A DNA stretch of 64,000 nucleotides from Embleya sp042956465 (GCF_042956465.1 NZ_JBIBGL010000003.1:248001-312000); one strand, 5' to 3'. Positions 44,203 through 53,135 are shown, numbered from the stretch's first letter. Notes: generated from the letters alone by a model not told the origin. Made by a program: numbers and translations.

Positions 44203-45387
44203 GTGACGCGGGTTTTGCTGGTCACCGGTCTTCCGGGGGCCGGCCGTACGACCGTCGCGGCGGCGACGGCGGTGGCCTCGGCACGGGCCGGGCGGCGCAC
44301 GCTGCTGCTCGCGGCCGACGGCACGCGGGATGTGGACGCGGTGCTCGATGTGCCGGTGGGCACGGACCCGTTCGACGCGCTGCCGGACCTGACCGTGCAG
44401 CGGGTCGCCGCGCGGGCCGAGTTCGAACGCGAGTTCCTGCTGGTCCAGGGCCAGTTGGGCGCGGCGCTCGCGGTGGTCGGGGTGGATCCGTTGGATCCCG
44501 AGGAGATCACCGTACTGCCCGGCGCCGGCGACGTGCTGGCGCTGCGGGTGCTCGCGCGGGCGGTGAACGCGCGGCGCTACGAGTTGATCGTGGTCGATCT
44601 GCCCGCCGTCGAACGCGCGGTGCCGGCGCTGGCGCTGCCGGAGGGGCTGGCGCGTTACCTGGATCGGTTGTTGCCGGTCGAGCGCCAGGCGGCCCGGGCA
44701 CTGCGGCCGGTGCTGGCCGCGGTCGCGGGGGTGCCGATGCCCGAGGACTGGGTCTACGACACGGCCCGGCGGGTGAGCACCGAGTTGGAGGTGCTGCGGT
44801 CGCTGGTGAGCGCACCGACGACGACGGTACGCGTGGTGGTCCGGCCCGGCACGGTCGCGCTGGCGGCGGCACGGCGGGCCGCGTCGGCGCTCGCGCTGTA
44901 CGGCCACCGGATCGAGGACGTGATCGTGAACGGGGTGAGCGCGGCCGACTCGCCCGATCCGGCGGTGCGTTCCCGGGCCGAGGTGGCGCGGGAGACGGTG
45001 GACGCGCTGTGCGCACTGTTCCCGCGGCTGCCGCTGGCACAGATCCCGATGCTGCCCGCCGAGCCCCTGGGCGCGGCCGAACTCGCGGACGTGGCGGCCC
45101 ACTTCGCACCGGTCGGCCCGGGCGGCGGCACCGACGACGAGCACCTGATCGAACGCGACGGCAAGCGCCTGTCGCTGCTGCTGCCCCTGCCGGGCACCGA
45201 CCGCGACGACCTGGACCTGCTGCGCCGCGGCGACGAACTGGTGATAACGGTCGGCCCCAACCGCCGCCTGTTCAAACTCCCGTCGGCCCTGCGCCGCTGC
45301 GTCATCGAGGGCGCGGGCCTGCGAGACGGCGTCCTCCGCATCCGATTCGTCCCGGACCCGGCAGTATGGATGCGCCCGCCGCAGTAG
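44203..45387 (+). CDS. ArsA-like P-loop ATPase (Rv2184c type)
   Basis: ATPase of 394 residues of the ArsA/GET3 group. The P-loop reads GLPGAGRTTVAA: the usual lysine before Thr is Arg and the deviant-Walker signature lysine is missing. Further ArsA-like features are LIVVDLPA for Walker B and a C-terminal alpha-crystallin/Hsp20-like domain (about 310-394, RDGKRLSLLLPLPGT and VTVGPNRRLFKLP). ATP hydrolysis may therefore be altered. It follows the SRPBCC gene by 7 nt and is closed by a terminator at 45410. Role unknown; the homologous mycobacterial gene sits in the same place. Confidence 0.87.
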   Translation: MTRVLLVTGLPGAGRTTVAAATAVASARAGRRTLLLAADGTRDVDAVLDVPVGTDPFDALPDLTVQRVAARAEFEREFLLVQGQLGAALAVVGVDPLDPEEITVLPGAGDVLALRVLARAVNARRYELIVVDLPAVERAVPALALPEGLARYLDRLLPVERQAARALRPVLAAVAGVPMPEDWVYDTARRVSTELEVLRSLVSAPTTTVRVVVRPGTVALAAARRAASALALYGHRIEDVIVNGVSAADSPDPAVRSRAEVARETVDALCALFPRLPLAQIPMLPAEPLGAAELADVAAHFAPVGPGGGTDDEHLIERDGKRLSLLLPLPGTDRDDLDLLRRGDELVITVGPNRRLFKLPSALRRCVIEGAGLRDGVLRIRFVPDPAVWMRPPQ

Positions 45388-45409
45388 CGCGGCGGACGAC
45401 GACACGACA

Positions 45410-45446
45410 ACGGCCCGGAGCGCTCTCGTGCGCCCCCGGGCCGTTT
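45410..45446 (+). terminator. Terminator of SRPBCC-ArsA operon
   Basis: ACGGCCCGG (45410-45418) pairs with CCGGGCCGT (45436-45444), followed by TTCC, 22 nt after the stop codon. Confidence 0.7.
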
Positions 45447-45682
45447 CCTGTCCGGCAGGCAGGCTCGGCGGCGCTTCGGCGACGCGACGAGAGCCGCCCG
45501 GGTGCATGCCGACGACCAGCGTCCGGCCCATCCGGCGAACGACCCGCCGTGCGGGTGCGATTGCCGCACCGCGGAGCGCGCCACGACGACGTGAGCCCCC
45601 GGCGCACCCGATGCGCTCCTGTACGAGCAGTTGGCGTCGAAGCACACTGAGACGAAACAACCGGATGAATGGAGGCGATCAC

Positions 45683-46108
45683 GTGGGCCCAGGGCCTTCG
45701 GAGGACGGTGGTTACTTCTGGACGGTGATCGACGACGAGGAGGTGACCCGGCCGTCCACCATCAACGGCATCCGGGCGATTCTGCCGCCGGAGGACCGAG
45801 AGCAGTTCGACAAGGAGGTCGGCGAGACCAAGGCCCGCGACCTCGTGGGCGTTCTGGTCCGCTGGGCCTTCAGGGACACCCGGCGCGACGAGCGGATCGA
45901 GGAAGGCTTCGCGTGGGCCGAGGCCCGCGCGGAGGCGAACGAGCGGCGACTGATCCTGGGCGAGGTCACCGTCGAGGAATTGCACCGGGAGTACGCGGAA
46001 GAGGAAAGGCTCCGGAGCGAGGAGTTCGCTGCGGAACGGCGCGCGGTCGAGGGGGGCTCCGATGAGGTACATGGTGACGTACACCCCACGGGCACAGCGG
46101 ATCCGTGA
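45683..46108 (+). CDS. Putative antitoxin-like acidic protein
   Basis: An acidic helical protein of 141 residues. It has no HTH that I can see; 'AILPPEDREQFDKEVGE' followed by a Trp-containing helix resembles the small DUF6247-like proteins that accompany RelE/ParE toxins in streptomycetes (recollection, not certain). The C-terminal half is Glu/Arg-rich and probably a long helix. GTG at 45683 is chosen because GGAGGCGATCAC precedes it; ATG at 45665 would add six residues. The downstream gene begins 47 nt inside its 3' end, the usual coupling of antitoxin and toxin. The pair interrupts a core region between the ArsA-like and M48 genes. Confidence 0.6.
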   Translation: MGPGPSEDGGYFWTVIDDEEVTRPSTINGIRAILPPEDREQFDKEVGETKARDLVGVLVRWAFRDTRRDERIEEGFAWAEARAEANERRLILGEVTVEELHREYAEEERLRSEEFAAERRAVEGGSDEVHGDVHPTGTADP

Positions 46109-46304
46109 AACCCTGCCACGCCACAAGCAGACCGCCCTCGACACCGGCATGGCCGCCATCGCCCAGGACCCGTACGGAAGCGGTTCGAGTGCCACGTGGT
46201 CCAAGGACCGACGCGAAGCAACGATCGGCGGCGGCCTCTTCGTCGTCTACCAGATCACCGCCGCAGAACTGCTCGTCACCGTGGTGGACGTCCTGTCTCC
46301 GTAG
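46062..46304 (+). CDS. RelE/ParE-like small toxin candidate
   Basis: A basic protein of 80 residues with the RelE/ParE pattern: MVTYTPRAQRIRETLP, then a helix, DPYGSG, SATWSKDRREATIGG and the closing strands FVVYQITAAELLVTVVDVL. This is the beta-rich core of an mRNA interferase or gyrase-poison toxin, with the final 'VYQI...VVDVL' strand typical. Catalytic residues are too variable to judge the activity. ATG at 46062 has GAGGGGGG upstream and lies inside the end of the preceding gene, in another frame. No terminator is seen before the convergent M48 gene, which begins its stop only 26 nt further on. Confidence 0.65.
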   Translation: MRYMVTYTPRAQRIRETLPRHKQTALDTGMAAIAQDPYGSGSSATWSKDRREATIGGGLFVVYQITAAELLVTVVDVLSP

Positions 46305-46329
46305 CGCCTCGGCGAGTGCCGACACCGCC

Positions 46330-47598
46330 CTACCTCTTCCCGTGCAGCTTCTCCCAGTCGCGCGCCAGCGCGATGCGTTCGGGAGCGGACGGGTGGGAGG
46401 CGAACAGGACTTGCAGGATCGGGTTCGGGGTGACGTTGGAGCGGTTGGCCACGGCCAGATTGTGCTGCATCCGGATGAAGGCGTCCGGGTCGCGGGTCAG
46501 GTCGAGCGCGTGCACGTCGGCGCGGGCCTCCAGGCGGCGGCTGATCAACATCTCGCCGGGGCCGGCCACCGTGCCGATCACCGCGACGACCGCGAGCAGC
46601 AGGGCCAGCGAGCGCGGGTCGCCCGCACCGTCCGCGCCCACCCGGCGCAGCAGCGGCGCGCACGTCATCACCAGGCCCAGCGCACACACGCCGGCCGCGA
46701 GCGCCGCCGCGCCGATCAGCGTCCCGTGCAGCACGTCGTTGCGCTTGGCGTGGCCCAACTCGTGCGCGGCGATCAGCTCCACCTCGCGCGGGTCCGCGTC
46801 CCGCACGGTCGTGTCGTAGACCACGATCCGCCGGGTCGAGCCGAACCCGGACACGTACGCGTTCAGCGCGGTGGTCCGCTTGGACGCGTCCGCGACCAGG
46901 ACGTCCCGTACCGGCACCCCGTCCCGCTCGGCCAGCTCCATCAGCGACGTGCGCAGCTGCCCCTCCGGCATCGAGTGGAACTTGTTGAACGCGGGTTCCA
47001 CCACCAGCGGGTACAGGAACGAGATCGCCACCACGAGCAGCGCGCCGGCGCCCGCCGCGATCAGCCAGCCGGCCCGGGGCAAGGCGCGGATCAGCGCGTA
47101 CAGCCCGAGCACGACCAGCAGGAGCAGCCCGGTGGACATCGCGAAGGTCTTGGCCAGGTCCAGCCACCAGCTCCCCCACGACTGCACGGACAACCCGTAC
47201 CGTCGCCGAACCACCTCGGAGCGGGCCGCGAACGGCAGCGTGGCCAGCCGCCCGATCAGCGCCAGCGCCAGGCCGCCGAGCAGGATCCGCCACACCCATC
47301 CGCCGCCCACCGGCCGGGCCACCGCCTCGATCAGGCGCGCGCCGACCGGCGTGAGCCCGAGCACGAGCGAGACCACCAGCGAGAGCGCCATGGACAGGTA
47401 CGCGGGTGGCCGGGCGGCCTCGGCCAGCGAGCGGCCCCGGGCGATCTCGGCGGCGGTGAAGTCCCGGGCCGCATCCGGGTGGGTGAAGCCGCCGGGCGGC
47501 TCCGCCAGTGGGCGCCACGGTGTGGTCACCACGATCGCGACCAGCAGCACCACGCCCGTGCAGACCAGGCAGATCAGCAACAACCTCTGGACCGACAT
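46330..47598 (-). CDS. M48-family membrane metallopeptidase (Ste24/HtpX-like)
   Basis: Integral membrane zinc peptidase of 422 residues with about seven helices. The zinc motif is HELGHAKRNDVLHG around residue 279; the third ligand follows in EMLISRRLEARADVHALDL. The architecture is like CAAX prenyl protease Ste24: four N-terminal helices, then the peptidase core and two further helices. The substrate in bacteria is unknown; quality control of membrane proteins is the usual proposal. ATG at 47598 follows the membrane-anchored peptidase gene by 16 nt, so the two are likely cotranscribed. Confidence 0.9.
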   Translation of the reverse strand: MSVQRLLLICLVCTGVVLLVAIVVTTPWRPLAEPPGGFTHPDAARDFTAAEIARGRSLAEAARPPAYLSMALSLVVSLVLGLTPVGARLIEAVARPVGGGWVWRILLGGLALALIGRLATLPFAARSEVVRRRYGLSVQSWGSWWLDLAKTFAMSTGLLLLVVLGLYALIRALPRAGWLIAAGAGALLVVAISFLYPLVVEPAFNKFHSMPEGQLRTSLMELAERDGVPVRDVLVADASKRTTALNAYVSGFGSTRRIVVYDTTVRDADPREVELIAAHELGHAKRNDVLHGTLIGAAALAAGVCALGLVMTCAPLLRRVGADGAGDPRSLALLLAVVAVIGTVAGPGEMLISRRLEARADVHALDLTRDPDAFIRMQHNLAVANRSNVTPNPILQVLFASHPSAPERIALARDWEKLHGKR

Positions 47599-47614
47599 GC
47601 CCGCCGTGCCCCCG

Positions 47615-49003
47615 TCATCCGGCCTGCGTCCGCAGGTAGTCGAGCCAGGTCCTGGTGAAGGCGTCGGGGTTGGTGCCCAGGACGGACACCATCGCCGACG
47701 CAAGCGCCGAGGCCGCGTCGGGCGCGTTGACGCCGGGCGGCCGTTCGGCGCCGACCGTACGGTACAGCTCGACCAGTTTGGCCTGCCCCCACCGCTCGGC
47801 GATCAGTTTGCACGCCAGCCAGCCCATCTCGTACGCCTGGGGCAGGTCGTCCTGCGTGGTCTCGAAGCTCGGGTCGGCCGGCAGCTGCGTGGGCACCTTG
47901 CCCGCCTTCACGTCCCGCCGCAGCTCGGGCGCGGCCGTGCGCATCGTCTGCGCCGATTCGAGGTAGCCGATGTAGTCCGCGAAGCCCTCGGACAGCCAGG
48001 TCGGCGTCCAGGCCCGGGTGAACGCCCGGCTCGCCACGTGGGTGATCTCGTGTGCCATCACCACCCGCCGCTCCAGGTCGCCCAGTTCGCGGAAGGCGTC
48101 CGGGTTGACGATCACCCGGTCGGCGGCGGCCGCGTCCGAGGCCGCGCCGCGTTCGCCGGTGGTCACCGCCGCGATCTTGAGGTATTTGCTCGGTTCGGCG
48201 CCGAGCAGCCGGGCCATCTGCGCCTGGGTGCCGGGCACCACGACCACCGCCCGCCCCGGCCAGGACTCCCCCCAGACCGCGCTGACCTGGGGTACCGCCT
48301 TGTCCGCCGTGTCGGCGAACTCGCGCAGCGCGGCCCGGGTGCCGATGCCGAGCACCGTGCTGTGGGTGCCCTGTACGACGGTGATCGGGCCCAGGTCCCA
48401 CACCTGGGTGGGGGTGCCCATCCCGGCCGCGGCGCCGTCGGTGTCGGCCGCGAGGTACCAGGAGCCCGAGCGCAGCACGAAGGTCAGGTACTGCGGCACC
48501 CGGACCGGGGCCACGTCGTGTCCGGTGATCCGGTAGAGCAGGTCGACCTGCGCGGTGAAGGTGGGCGCGCCGAGTGCGCTCTTGCGCGCGGCGGAGAGGT
48601 CGAACGCGTCGGGGGTGACGATCTCGTACTCCCACCCCGCGAACGGCACCTCGGCGATGTTGTCGAAAACACCGATCTGGGACTGCCGGAACGCGGCGTC
48701 CTGCGGATCGAGGGTGGCACCGAACGCGTCGCGGTCGCGGGAGAGGAACGCGGCCGAGCGCCGCTCCAGGAGTGCGCCGACCGCTATCCGGCGCGCGTTG
48801 GCGTGTTGTTCGCCGCCGTCCGCGGACGGCCGGCCGGGACCGGCAAAGACGCCGGCGCGCGGTCGCGACGGCGCGTCGGTCACCGTGTCCGAGACGAGCC
48901 GGGTGACCCCGAGGACGGCCCCGAGCTGGGCGAGTGCGCACAACACGACCAGGACGGGCAGCAGGCTGCGGATCCGGCGCGCGGCCCGATTCGGGTCATC
49001 CAC
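47615..49003 (-). CDS. Membrane-anchored peptidase MA-like metalloprotease
   Basis: A 462-residue exported protein. An N-terminal signal anchor (LLPVLVVLCALAQLGAVLG, about 14-32) is followed by a Pro/Ser-rich spacer, a beta-rich domain of NTF2-like appearance (about 70-210) and a gluzincin domain with HEITHVASRAF around residue 316 and the downstream glutamate in WLSEGFADYIGY. This is the thermolysin-like HExxH...E layout of peptidase MA. It probably acts on the outer face of the membrane. The M48 peptidase gene follows directly, forming a two-gene unit of membrane proteolysis. Confidence 0.82.
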   Translation of the reverse strand: MDDPNRAARRIRSLLPVLVVLCALAQLGAVLGVTRLVSDTVTDAPSRPRAGVFAGPGRPSADGGEQHANARRIAVGALLERRSAAFLSRDRDAFGATLDPQDAAFRQSQIGVFDNIAEVPFAGWEYEIVTPDAFDLSAARKSALGAPTFTAQVDLLYRITGHDVAPVRVPQYLTFVLRSGSWYLAADTDGAAAGMGTPTQVWDLGPITVVQGTHSTVLGIGTRAALREFADTADKAVPQVSAVWGESWPGRAVVVVPGTQAQMARLLGAEPSKYLKIAAVTTGERGAASDAAAADRVIVNPDAFRELGDLERRVVMAHEITHVASRAFTRAWTPTWLSEGFADYIGYLESAQTMRTAAPELRRDVKAGKVPTQLPADPSFETTQDDLPQAYEMGWLACKLIAERWGQAKLVELYRTVGAERPPGVNAPDAASALASAMVSVLGTNPDAFTRTWLDYLRTQAG

Positions 49004-49094
49004 GTCGTCGATCGTAACGTGGGCGCGGCGAACGGCCGGCCGAACCGGACCGGGCCGGCGCCCCGACCGGGGCCGCCGATCGGGGCGGGGCCGG

Positions 49095-50159
49095 TCAGGA
49101 GGGTCGCACGACCTTGGCGATCGGCATCGACTTCAGCGGCGCGTAGCGCACGTTGGTTCCCGGCTTGGGGGCGTGGATGATGCGTCCGGCACCGACGTAG
49201 ATGCCCACATGCCCCGCGCCGCCGTAGTAGACGACCAGGTCACCCGGCTGGATCTCGGCGAGCGGGACCGCCCGCCCCGCACCGGCCTGCCCCTGCGAGG
49301 TGCGCGGCAGTGCGACGCCGGCCTGTCGCCACGCCCAGCCGGTGAGACCGGAGCAGTCGAACGCGTCGGGCCCGGTGGCGCCCCAGACGTACGGCTTGCC
49401 CAGCGCCTTCGTCGCGGCGGCCACGGCGATCGCCGCCCGGCCTCCGATCGAGGACTTCGCGGTTTCCACGACGGCCGCCGGCGACCGGACGTCCTCGCGT
49501 GCGGCGCGGTCGGGGCCGGTGCCGTCCCGGGCGGGCCCGTCCCCGGCCAGGAACGCCGCGCGGTCCGCCGCGTCCAGTGTGTTCAGCAGTACCCGGGCGC
49601 GGGACAGCCTGGTCTCGACCGCGGCCTTCGCCGCGGCGAGCTCCCTGCGCCCGGCCTCCAGGGCGGCGAGCGTGTCGGTGGCCTCGCGGCGCTCCTGCTC
49701 CAGCGCGCGCCGGGTGGACTGCACGCGCGCCACCACGTGCCGCTGCCGGTCGGCCAGCCGGTCCAGGGTGACGGCGCGGGACAGGTACTCGTCCGGACTC
49801 TCCGACATCAGCAGCGCGAGCGTGGGGTCGATGCCACCGGCGCGGTAGTGGGCCGCGGCCATCGAACCCATGCCGCCCTGCAATGCCACCAGCTCGGCCT
49901 GCGTGTCGGCGATCCGCTCCTGCGCGCGGACCACCCGCTCGCGCAGTCGGGACTGCCGCTCGGCGACGCCGTTGTACTCCTCGGTGGTCACCTCGGCCTG
50001 CCGGTACAGCTCGCCGACCTGCTGCCGCACCTGCTCCGCGGTCGGCGCCGGGTCGGCGTGCGAGACGTTCGGCCCGAACGCCACCGCCGTGACGGCGGCG
50101 ACGGTCAGCACGCTGATCCGGGTATTGCCGGCCCTTTTCGACCTGCGATGGGACGCCAC
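49095..50159 (-). CDS. NlpC/P60 cell-wall endopeptidase (RipA-like)
   Basis: Secreted peptidoglycan hydrolase of 354 residues. A signal peptide (about 1-36) leads to a long coiled-coil region (about 40-190, many Glu/Arg/Gln heptads) and a C-terminal NlpC/P60 domain. The catalytic set is Cys269 in DAFDCSGLTGW, His317 in GAGHVGIY and His329 in IIHAPKP. It should cut the stem peptide between D-Glu and the diamino acid. By place it matches Rv2190c in mycobacteria. The 154-nt leader region holds no convincing c-di-AMP riboswitch. Confidence 0.92.
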   Translation of the reverse strand: MASHRRSKRAGNTRISVLTVAAVTAVAFGPNVSHADPAPTAEQVRQQVGELYRQAEVTTEEYNGVAERQSRLRERVVRAQERIADTQAELVALQGGMGSMAAAHYRAGGIDPTLALLMSESPDEYLSRAVTLDRLADRQRHVVARVQSTRRALEQERREATDTLAALEAGRRELAAAKAAVETRLSRARVLLNTLDAADRAAFLAGDGPARDGTGPDRAAREDVRSPAAVVETAKSSIGGRAAIAVAAATKALGKPYVWGATGPDAFDCSGLTGWAWRQAGVALPRTSQGQAGAGRAVPLAEIQPGDLVVYYGGAGHVGIYVGAGRIIHAPKPGTNVRYAPLKSMPIAKVVRPS

Positions 50160-50313
50160 CGGCGGGCTCCTTCTCCGGGCCCGGCTACCCGCCGTCCGGA
50201 TCGGACGGTCGAGTGCGCGGGCGCTCGACCGGTGACCCTAGCCACCCAAACACGATCGCTTCAAATCAATCCGCGAATTTCATGGCTTGGGCCATCAATT
50301 CAGTGGAAAAGGG

Positions 50314-50655
50314 TCATGTTTTACGATCGAGCGATCGGCGGGCGCTCATCATTTCGCCGTTTTCGCGCAGCTGCGCACCGGCCGCCGCGAACATGCCCTC
50401 GGCTGCGAACAGCCGCAGCGCGCTCAGGGTTTCCTCGTCCAACTCGGCGTAGTCGGGGTGGTCGGCGCGCTCGCCGTATTCCCCGGAGTCGGCATACGAG
50501 GAGGAGTCGGCATACGAGGAGGCACCGGATAATTCGGATGATATGTCGGAGTCGATCGATCGAGCGCTGATCAGTGCCGGCCCGATCGAGGCCGGTATCG
50601 CGCAGCCGGCGCCGGCGCGCCCGCGGCCTCGGTGCGTACGACAGGCGATGCGCAT
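50314..50655 (-). CDS. Small acidic protein with Ser-Tyr-Ala-Asp repeats
   Basis: A 113-residue protein of unknown function. A basic, Cys-containing N-terminus (about 1-25) is followed by a Ser/Ala/Asp/Glu-rich region with a duplicated SSYADS segment that comes from an 18-bp DNA repeat (50485-50520). Then an amphipathic helix (DEETLSALRLFAAEGMFAAAG) and a basic end follow. ATG at 50655 has AAGGGGAGAAG upstream. It lies alone between the NlpC and NYN genes on the same strand. The N-terminus could be a poor signal peptide, but I cannot show it. Its lower GC content and uneven codon use suggest a fast-evolving gene. Confidence 0.5.
   Translation of the reverse strand: MRIACRTHRGRGRAGAGCAIPASIGPALISARSIDSDISSELSGASSYADSSSYADSGEYGERADHPDYAELDEETLSALRLFAAEGMFAAAGAQLRENGEMMSARRSLDRKT
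50485..50520. repeat. 18-bp tandem duplication
   Basis: GGAGTCGGCATACGAGGA occurs twice in direct tandem inside the small protein gene, lengthening it by six codons. Copy-number change would stay in frame. Confidence 0.8.
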
Positions 50656-50751
50656 GTGGCTTCTCCCCTTTCGTCGACTTTCCCCGTCAACGGTAGGGAG
50701 CGGCACCGACACACGGTGCGAACGGCGCCCGTGCGCCTTCGACGCCTGTGC

Positions 50752-52476
50752 TCAGCCGCGGGTGAGCCGGCGCAGCAGCATGGTGGAGGGCACCGGTCGC
50801 GCACCGGCCTTGCGCACACCCTCGGCCACCTCGCGGTCGGTGGAGACCACCACAACCGGGCGGCCCGGCGGCTCGGCCCGAACCAGCCGGCGGATCAGCT
50901 CGTCGGCCGTCTCGCCCGGCTTGCTGAACATCACCCGCACCCCACGAGCGGGAGCCAACAGCACCGGCGCATCCAGTTGTGCGCCGTCGAACACGCAAGT
51001 CACCTCGCAGCCGGTCTGCGCGGCGAGCCCGGTCAGACCGCCGACCAGCCGATCACGCTGCTTGTTCAGCGCGAGCGTGGGATAGCCGGTCTTGGTCACG
51101 TTGTAGCCGTCGATCACCAGGTGCGCCTGCGGCAGCGCGAGCAGCTGGTCGAGCAGGGCCGGGTCGTCGCCCTCCAACGCGCGCTGGGCGATGTCCTTTA
51201 TCCCGGACGCGCCCGGCACCACCGCGTCCACCATGTCGGCGGGCCGGATGCCCACCGGCGGCAGCGCGAGTTCGCGGCGCAGCCCCTGCGCGGCCTCCAG
51301 AACGGTGTCCAAGAGCAGCCGGACCCGGGTGTCCTCCATGCTGCGTCCCTCCCGGGCGGCCCGGCGGCTGGCCTCCAGGGCCGATTCGACCTCGGCGACC
51401 CGACCGCGCAGCCGGCGGGCCTCCTTCTCCGCGGCGGCGATCGCGGCCTGCGCCTCGACCCGCACCGCGTCCAGCTCGGAGCGGGCCCGGCGGGCCTCCT
51501 TCTCCTCGTGCTTGGCGCTGCCCTGGAGCCCGCGCACCTGGCGGCGCAGGTGGTCGGCCTCCTTGCGGGCCGTCTCCAACTCCGCGCGCAGCCGTTCGTG
51601 CTCGGTCTTGGAGGCCGCGCGCAGTACACCGACCTCGTGCTCCAGGCGGGACAACGTCTCGGCGGCCTCGGCCTCGGCACGGTCGGCGGCGGCCTCCTTG
51701 GCCGCGTCGCCGGCGGTCTCGATCAGCCGGACCCAGCCGCGCGGACGCAGCAGGTATGCGGCGGCGGCCACGTCGAGCGGGTCGGCCGCCGCAGGCACCT
51801 TGCCGGCTTCGAGCGCCTCGGAGATCTCCGGCAGGCCCTTGCGGAAGCGCTCCGCTATGCGCTGCCGGAACACCGGATCGTTCTCCAGCGCGGCGGCCAG
51901 CGGTGTCGCGGCGAACTTGGCCCGGCGCTGGTGGGTGAAGCGGGCGAACCGGCGCAGCGGGCCGGGCACCTCGTCCGCGGTCATCGTGCCGAGCGCGTCG
52001 GCGGCCACCGAGATCACCCGCACCCGAACCGCCTCGGGCAGCGGCCCGGACAGGGTCTCGGGCTCGGCGGGCGGCGGGTCCTCCCGCTCCGGGTCGGCCT
52101 GGGCACCGGCTCCCGGGTCGGCAACAGGCTCGGCGGCGTCCGATGCGGGCCCCGGCGCCGACTCGGCGGGGGCGTCGCATTCCGCGGCGGCATCGGATTC
52201 CGCGACCGCGGCCCGGGACTCCGCCTCGATCTCCGCACCCGCCGGCCCGGCCGGGTGCGCGTGGGCCGCGGGATCGGTGGGACCGGGGCCGTCCGGCTCC
52301 GGGTCGACCGCGTGGTCGACGGGAGCCTCGGGCTCGTCGAGAGCGCCGGGCAGGTCGGTCCCCGCCTCGGTCCGGGACTGCGGGTCGGGGTCGGGCTCGG
52401 CAGCCGGCACCGCCTCGGCGGCTTCGGTGGCGTGCGCAGGCGTGACCGCGTCCGCGCGGGTATCCGGTCCGCTCAC
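50752..52476 (-). CDS. NYN-domain RNase-like protein with coiled coil
   Basis: A 574-residue protein. The N-terminal 150 residues are Glu/Pro/Ala-rich and disordered. A helical domain (about 155-270) and a long coiled coil (about 290-400, EHERLRAELETARKEA and similar) follow. The C-terminus is a NYN/YacP (PIN-like) nuclease domain: HLVIDGYNVTKTGYP, VTCVFDGAQ and VVVVSTDREVAEG give the acidic metal site. It probably cuts or processes RNA; relatives are linked to ribosomes and RNase III-type work (YacP/Rae1). The gene stands alone, leftward. Confidence 0.85.
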   Translation of the reverse strand: MSGPDTRADAVTPAHATEAAEAVPAAEPDPDPQSRTEAGTDLPGALDEPEAPVDHAVDPEPDGPGPTDPAAHAHPAGPAGAEIEAESRAAVAESDAAAECDAPAESAPGPASDAAEPVADPGAGAQADPEREDPPPAEPETLSGPLPEAVRVRVISVAADALGTMTADEVPGPLRRFARFTHQRRAKFAATPLAAALENDPVFRQRIAERFRKGLPEISEALEAGKVPAAADPLDVAAAAYLLRPRGWVRLIETAGDAAKEAAADRAEAEAAETLSRLEHEVGVLRAASKTEHERLRAELETARKEADHLRRQVRGLQGSAKHEEKEARRARSELDAVRVEAQAAIAAAEKEARRLRGRVAEVESALEASRRAAREGRSMEDTRVRLLLDTVLEAAQGLRRELALPPVGIRPADMVDAVVPGASGIKDIAQRALEGDDPALLDQLLALPQAHLVIDGYNVTKTGYPTLALNKQRDRLVGGLTGLAAQTGCEVTCVFDGAQLDAPVLLAPARGVRVMFSKPGETADELIRRLVRAEPPGRPVVVVSTDREVAEGVRKAGARPVPSTMLLRRLTRG

Positions 52477-52640
52477 TGCTCCTCCGGTCCTTCCCGTTCC
52501 CTTGAGGCCCCTCCCCGCGTCACCGTTGCCGGGACGCCGACGCCTTGATCATGGCGCGTTCCGGACCGGGGACGGCCACGCCGGGCCGCCCCGATGCCGA
52601 AACGATGCACAGTCCCATTGTCGCCGCACGGTCTCGGCAC

Positions 52641-52877
52641 TCAGCTCGCGTCGGGTCGCGCCACAAGTTCGACGGAGTCGGTCGCGTTGCACCAGCGGCA
52701 CCGCACCGACTCGATCTCGTCGGAAACGATCTCCCGCTCCTCGACCCGGGCGACGCCCGCGAGGTCGAGGTGGGTGAACTCGACCGCCTTGGTGGTCCGC
52801 GTCACGTCGAACCGGGTCAGGTTGCCGCAGAGCGAGCAACGCCACCGGGTGTCCTCGGTGGGGGCCTGGATCGACAT
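52641..52877 (-). CDS. Two-CxxC zinc-ribbon protein
   Basis: A 78-residue protein with RCSLCGNLTRFDV near the N-terminus and RCRWCNATDSVEL near the C-terminus, which make a typical four-cysteine zinc ribbon. Between them lie an acidic strand and VEEREIVSDEIESV. ATG at 52877 is preceded by GAAGGGAA. It is conserved in streptomycetes as far as I recall, but no function is known to me. It is divergent from the exonuclease gene at 53136. Confidence 0.75.
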   Translation of the reverse strand: MSIQAPTEDTRWRCSLCGNLTRFDVTRTTKAVEFTHLDLAGVARVEEREIVSDEIESVRCRWCNATDSVELVARPDAS

Positions 52878-53135
52878 GCGTGTTCCCTTCCTGTTTCGCG
52901 TTTGCGAGCCTTTTCCGGATCGCGAGTGGGTCCGCGTACACCCATGATGCCGGGCGGCGAGAGGTACCTGGGCGCGGCCGTGTCGGGCCGGAAACGTACC
53001 GTCCGGTACATGAGCAGCACCGCGCACCGGGATTGCCGGTCACGAGGTTCGGCGAATCAGGGCTTGCCGGCGGCCGACTCGCCGCGGCGTTCCCGCCCGC
53101 CGGACAGTATCGCCCCGGGCCACGAGTTGCGAACC

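Noticed and set aside
50160..50313. Possible c-di-AMP (ydaO-type) riboswitch before the NlpC/P60 gene
   Set aside because: Such switches often precede wall hydrolase genes in streptomycetes, but the conserved GGGGAAC/GGGUGAAU-type blocks are not found here in the right order.
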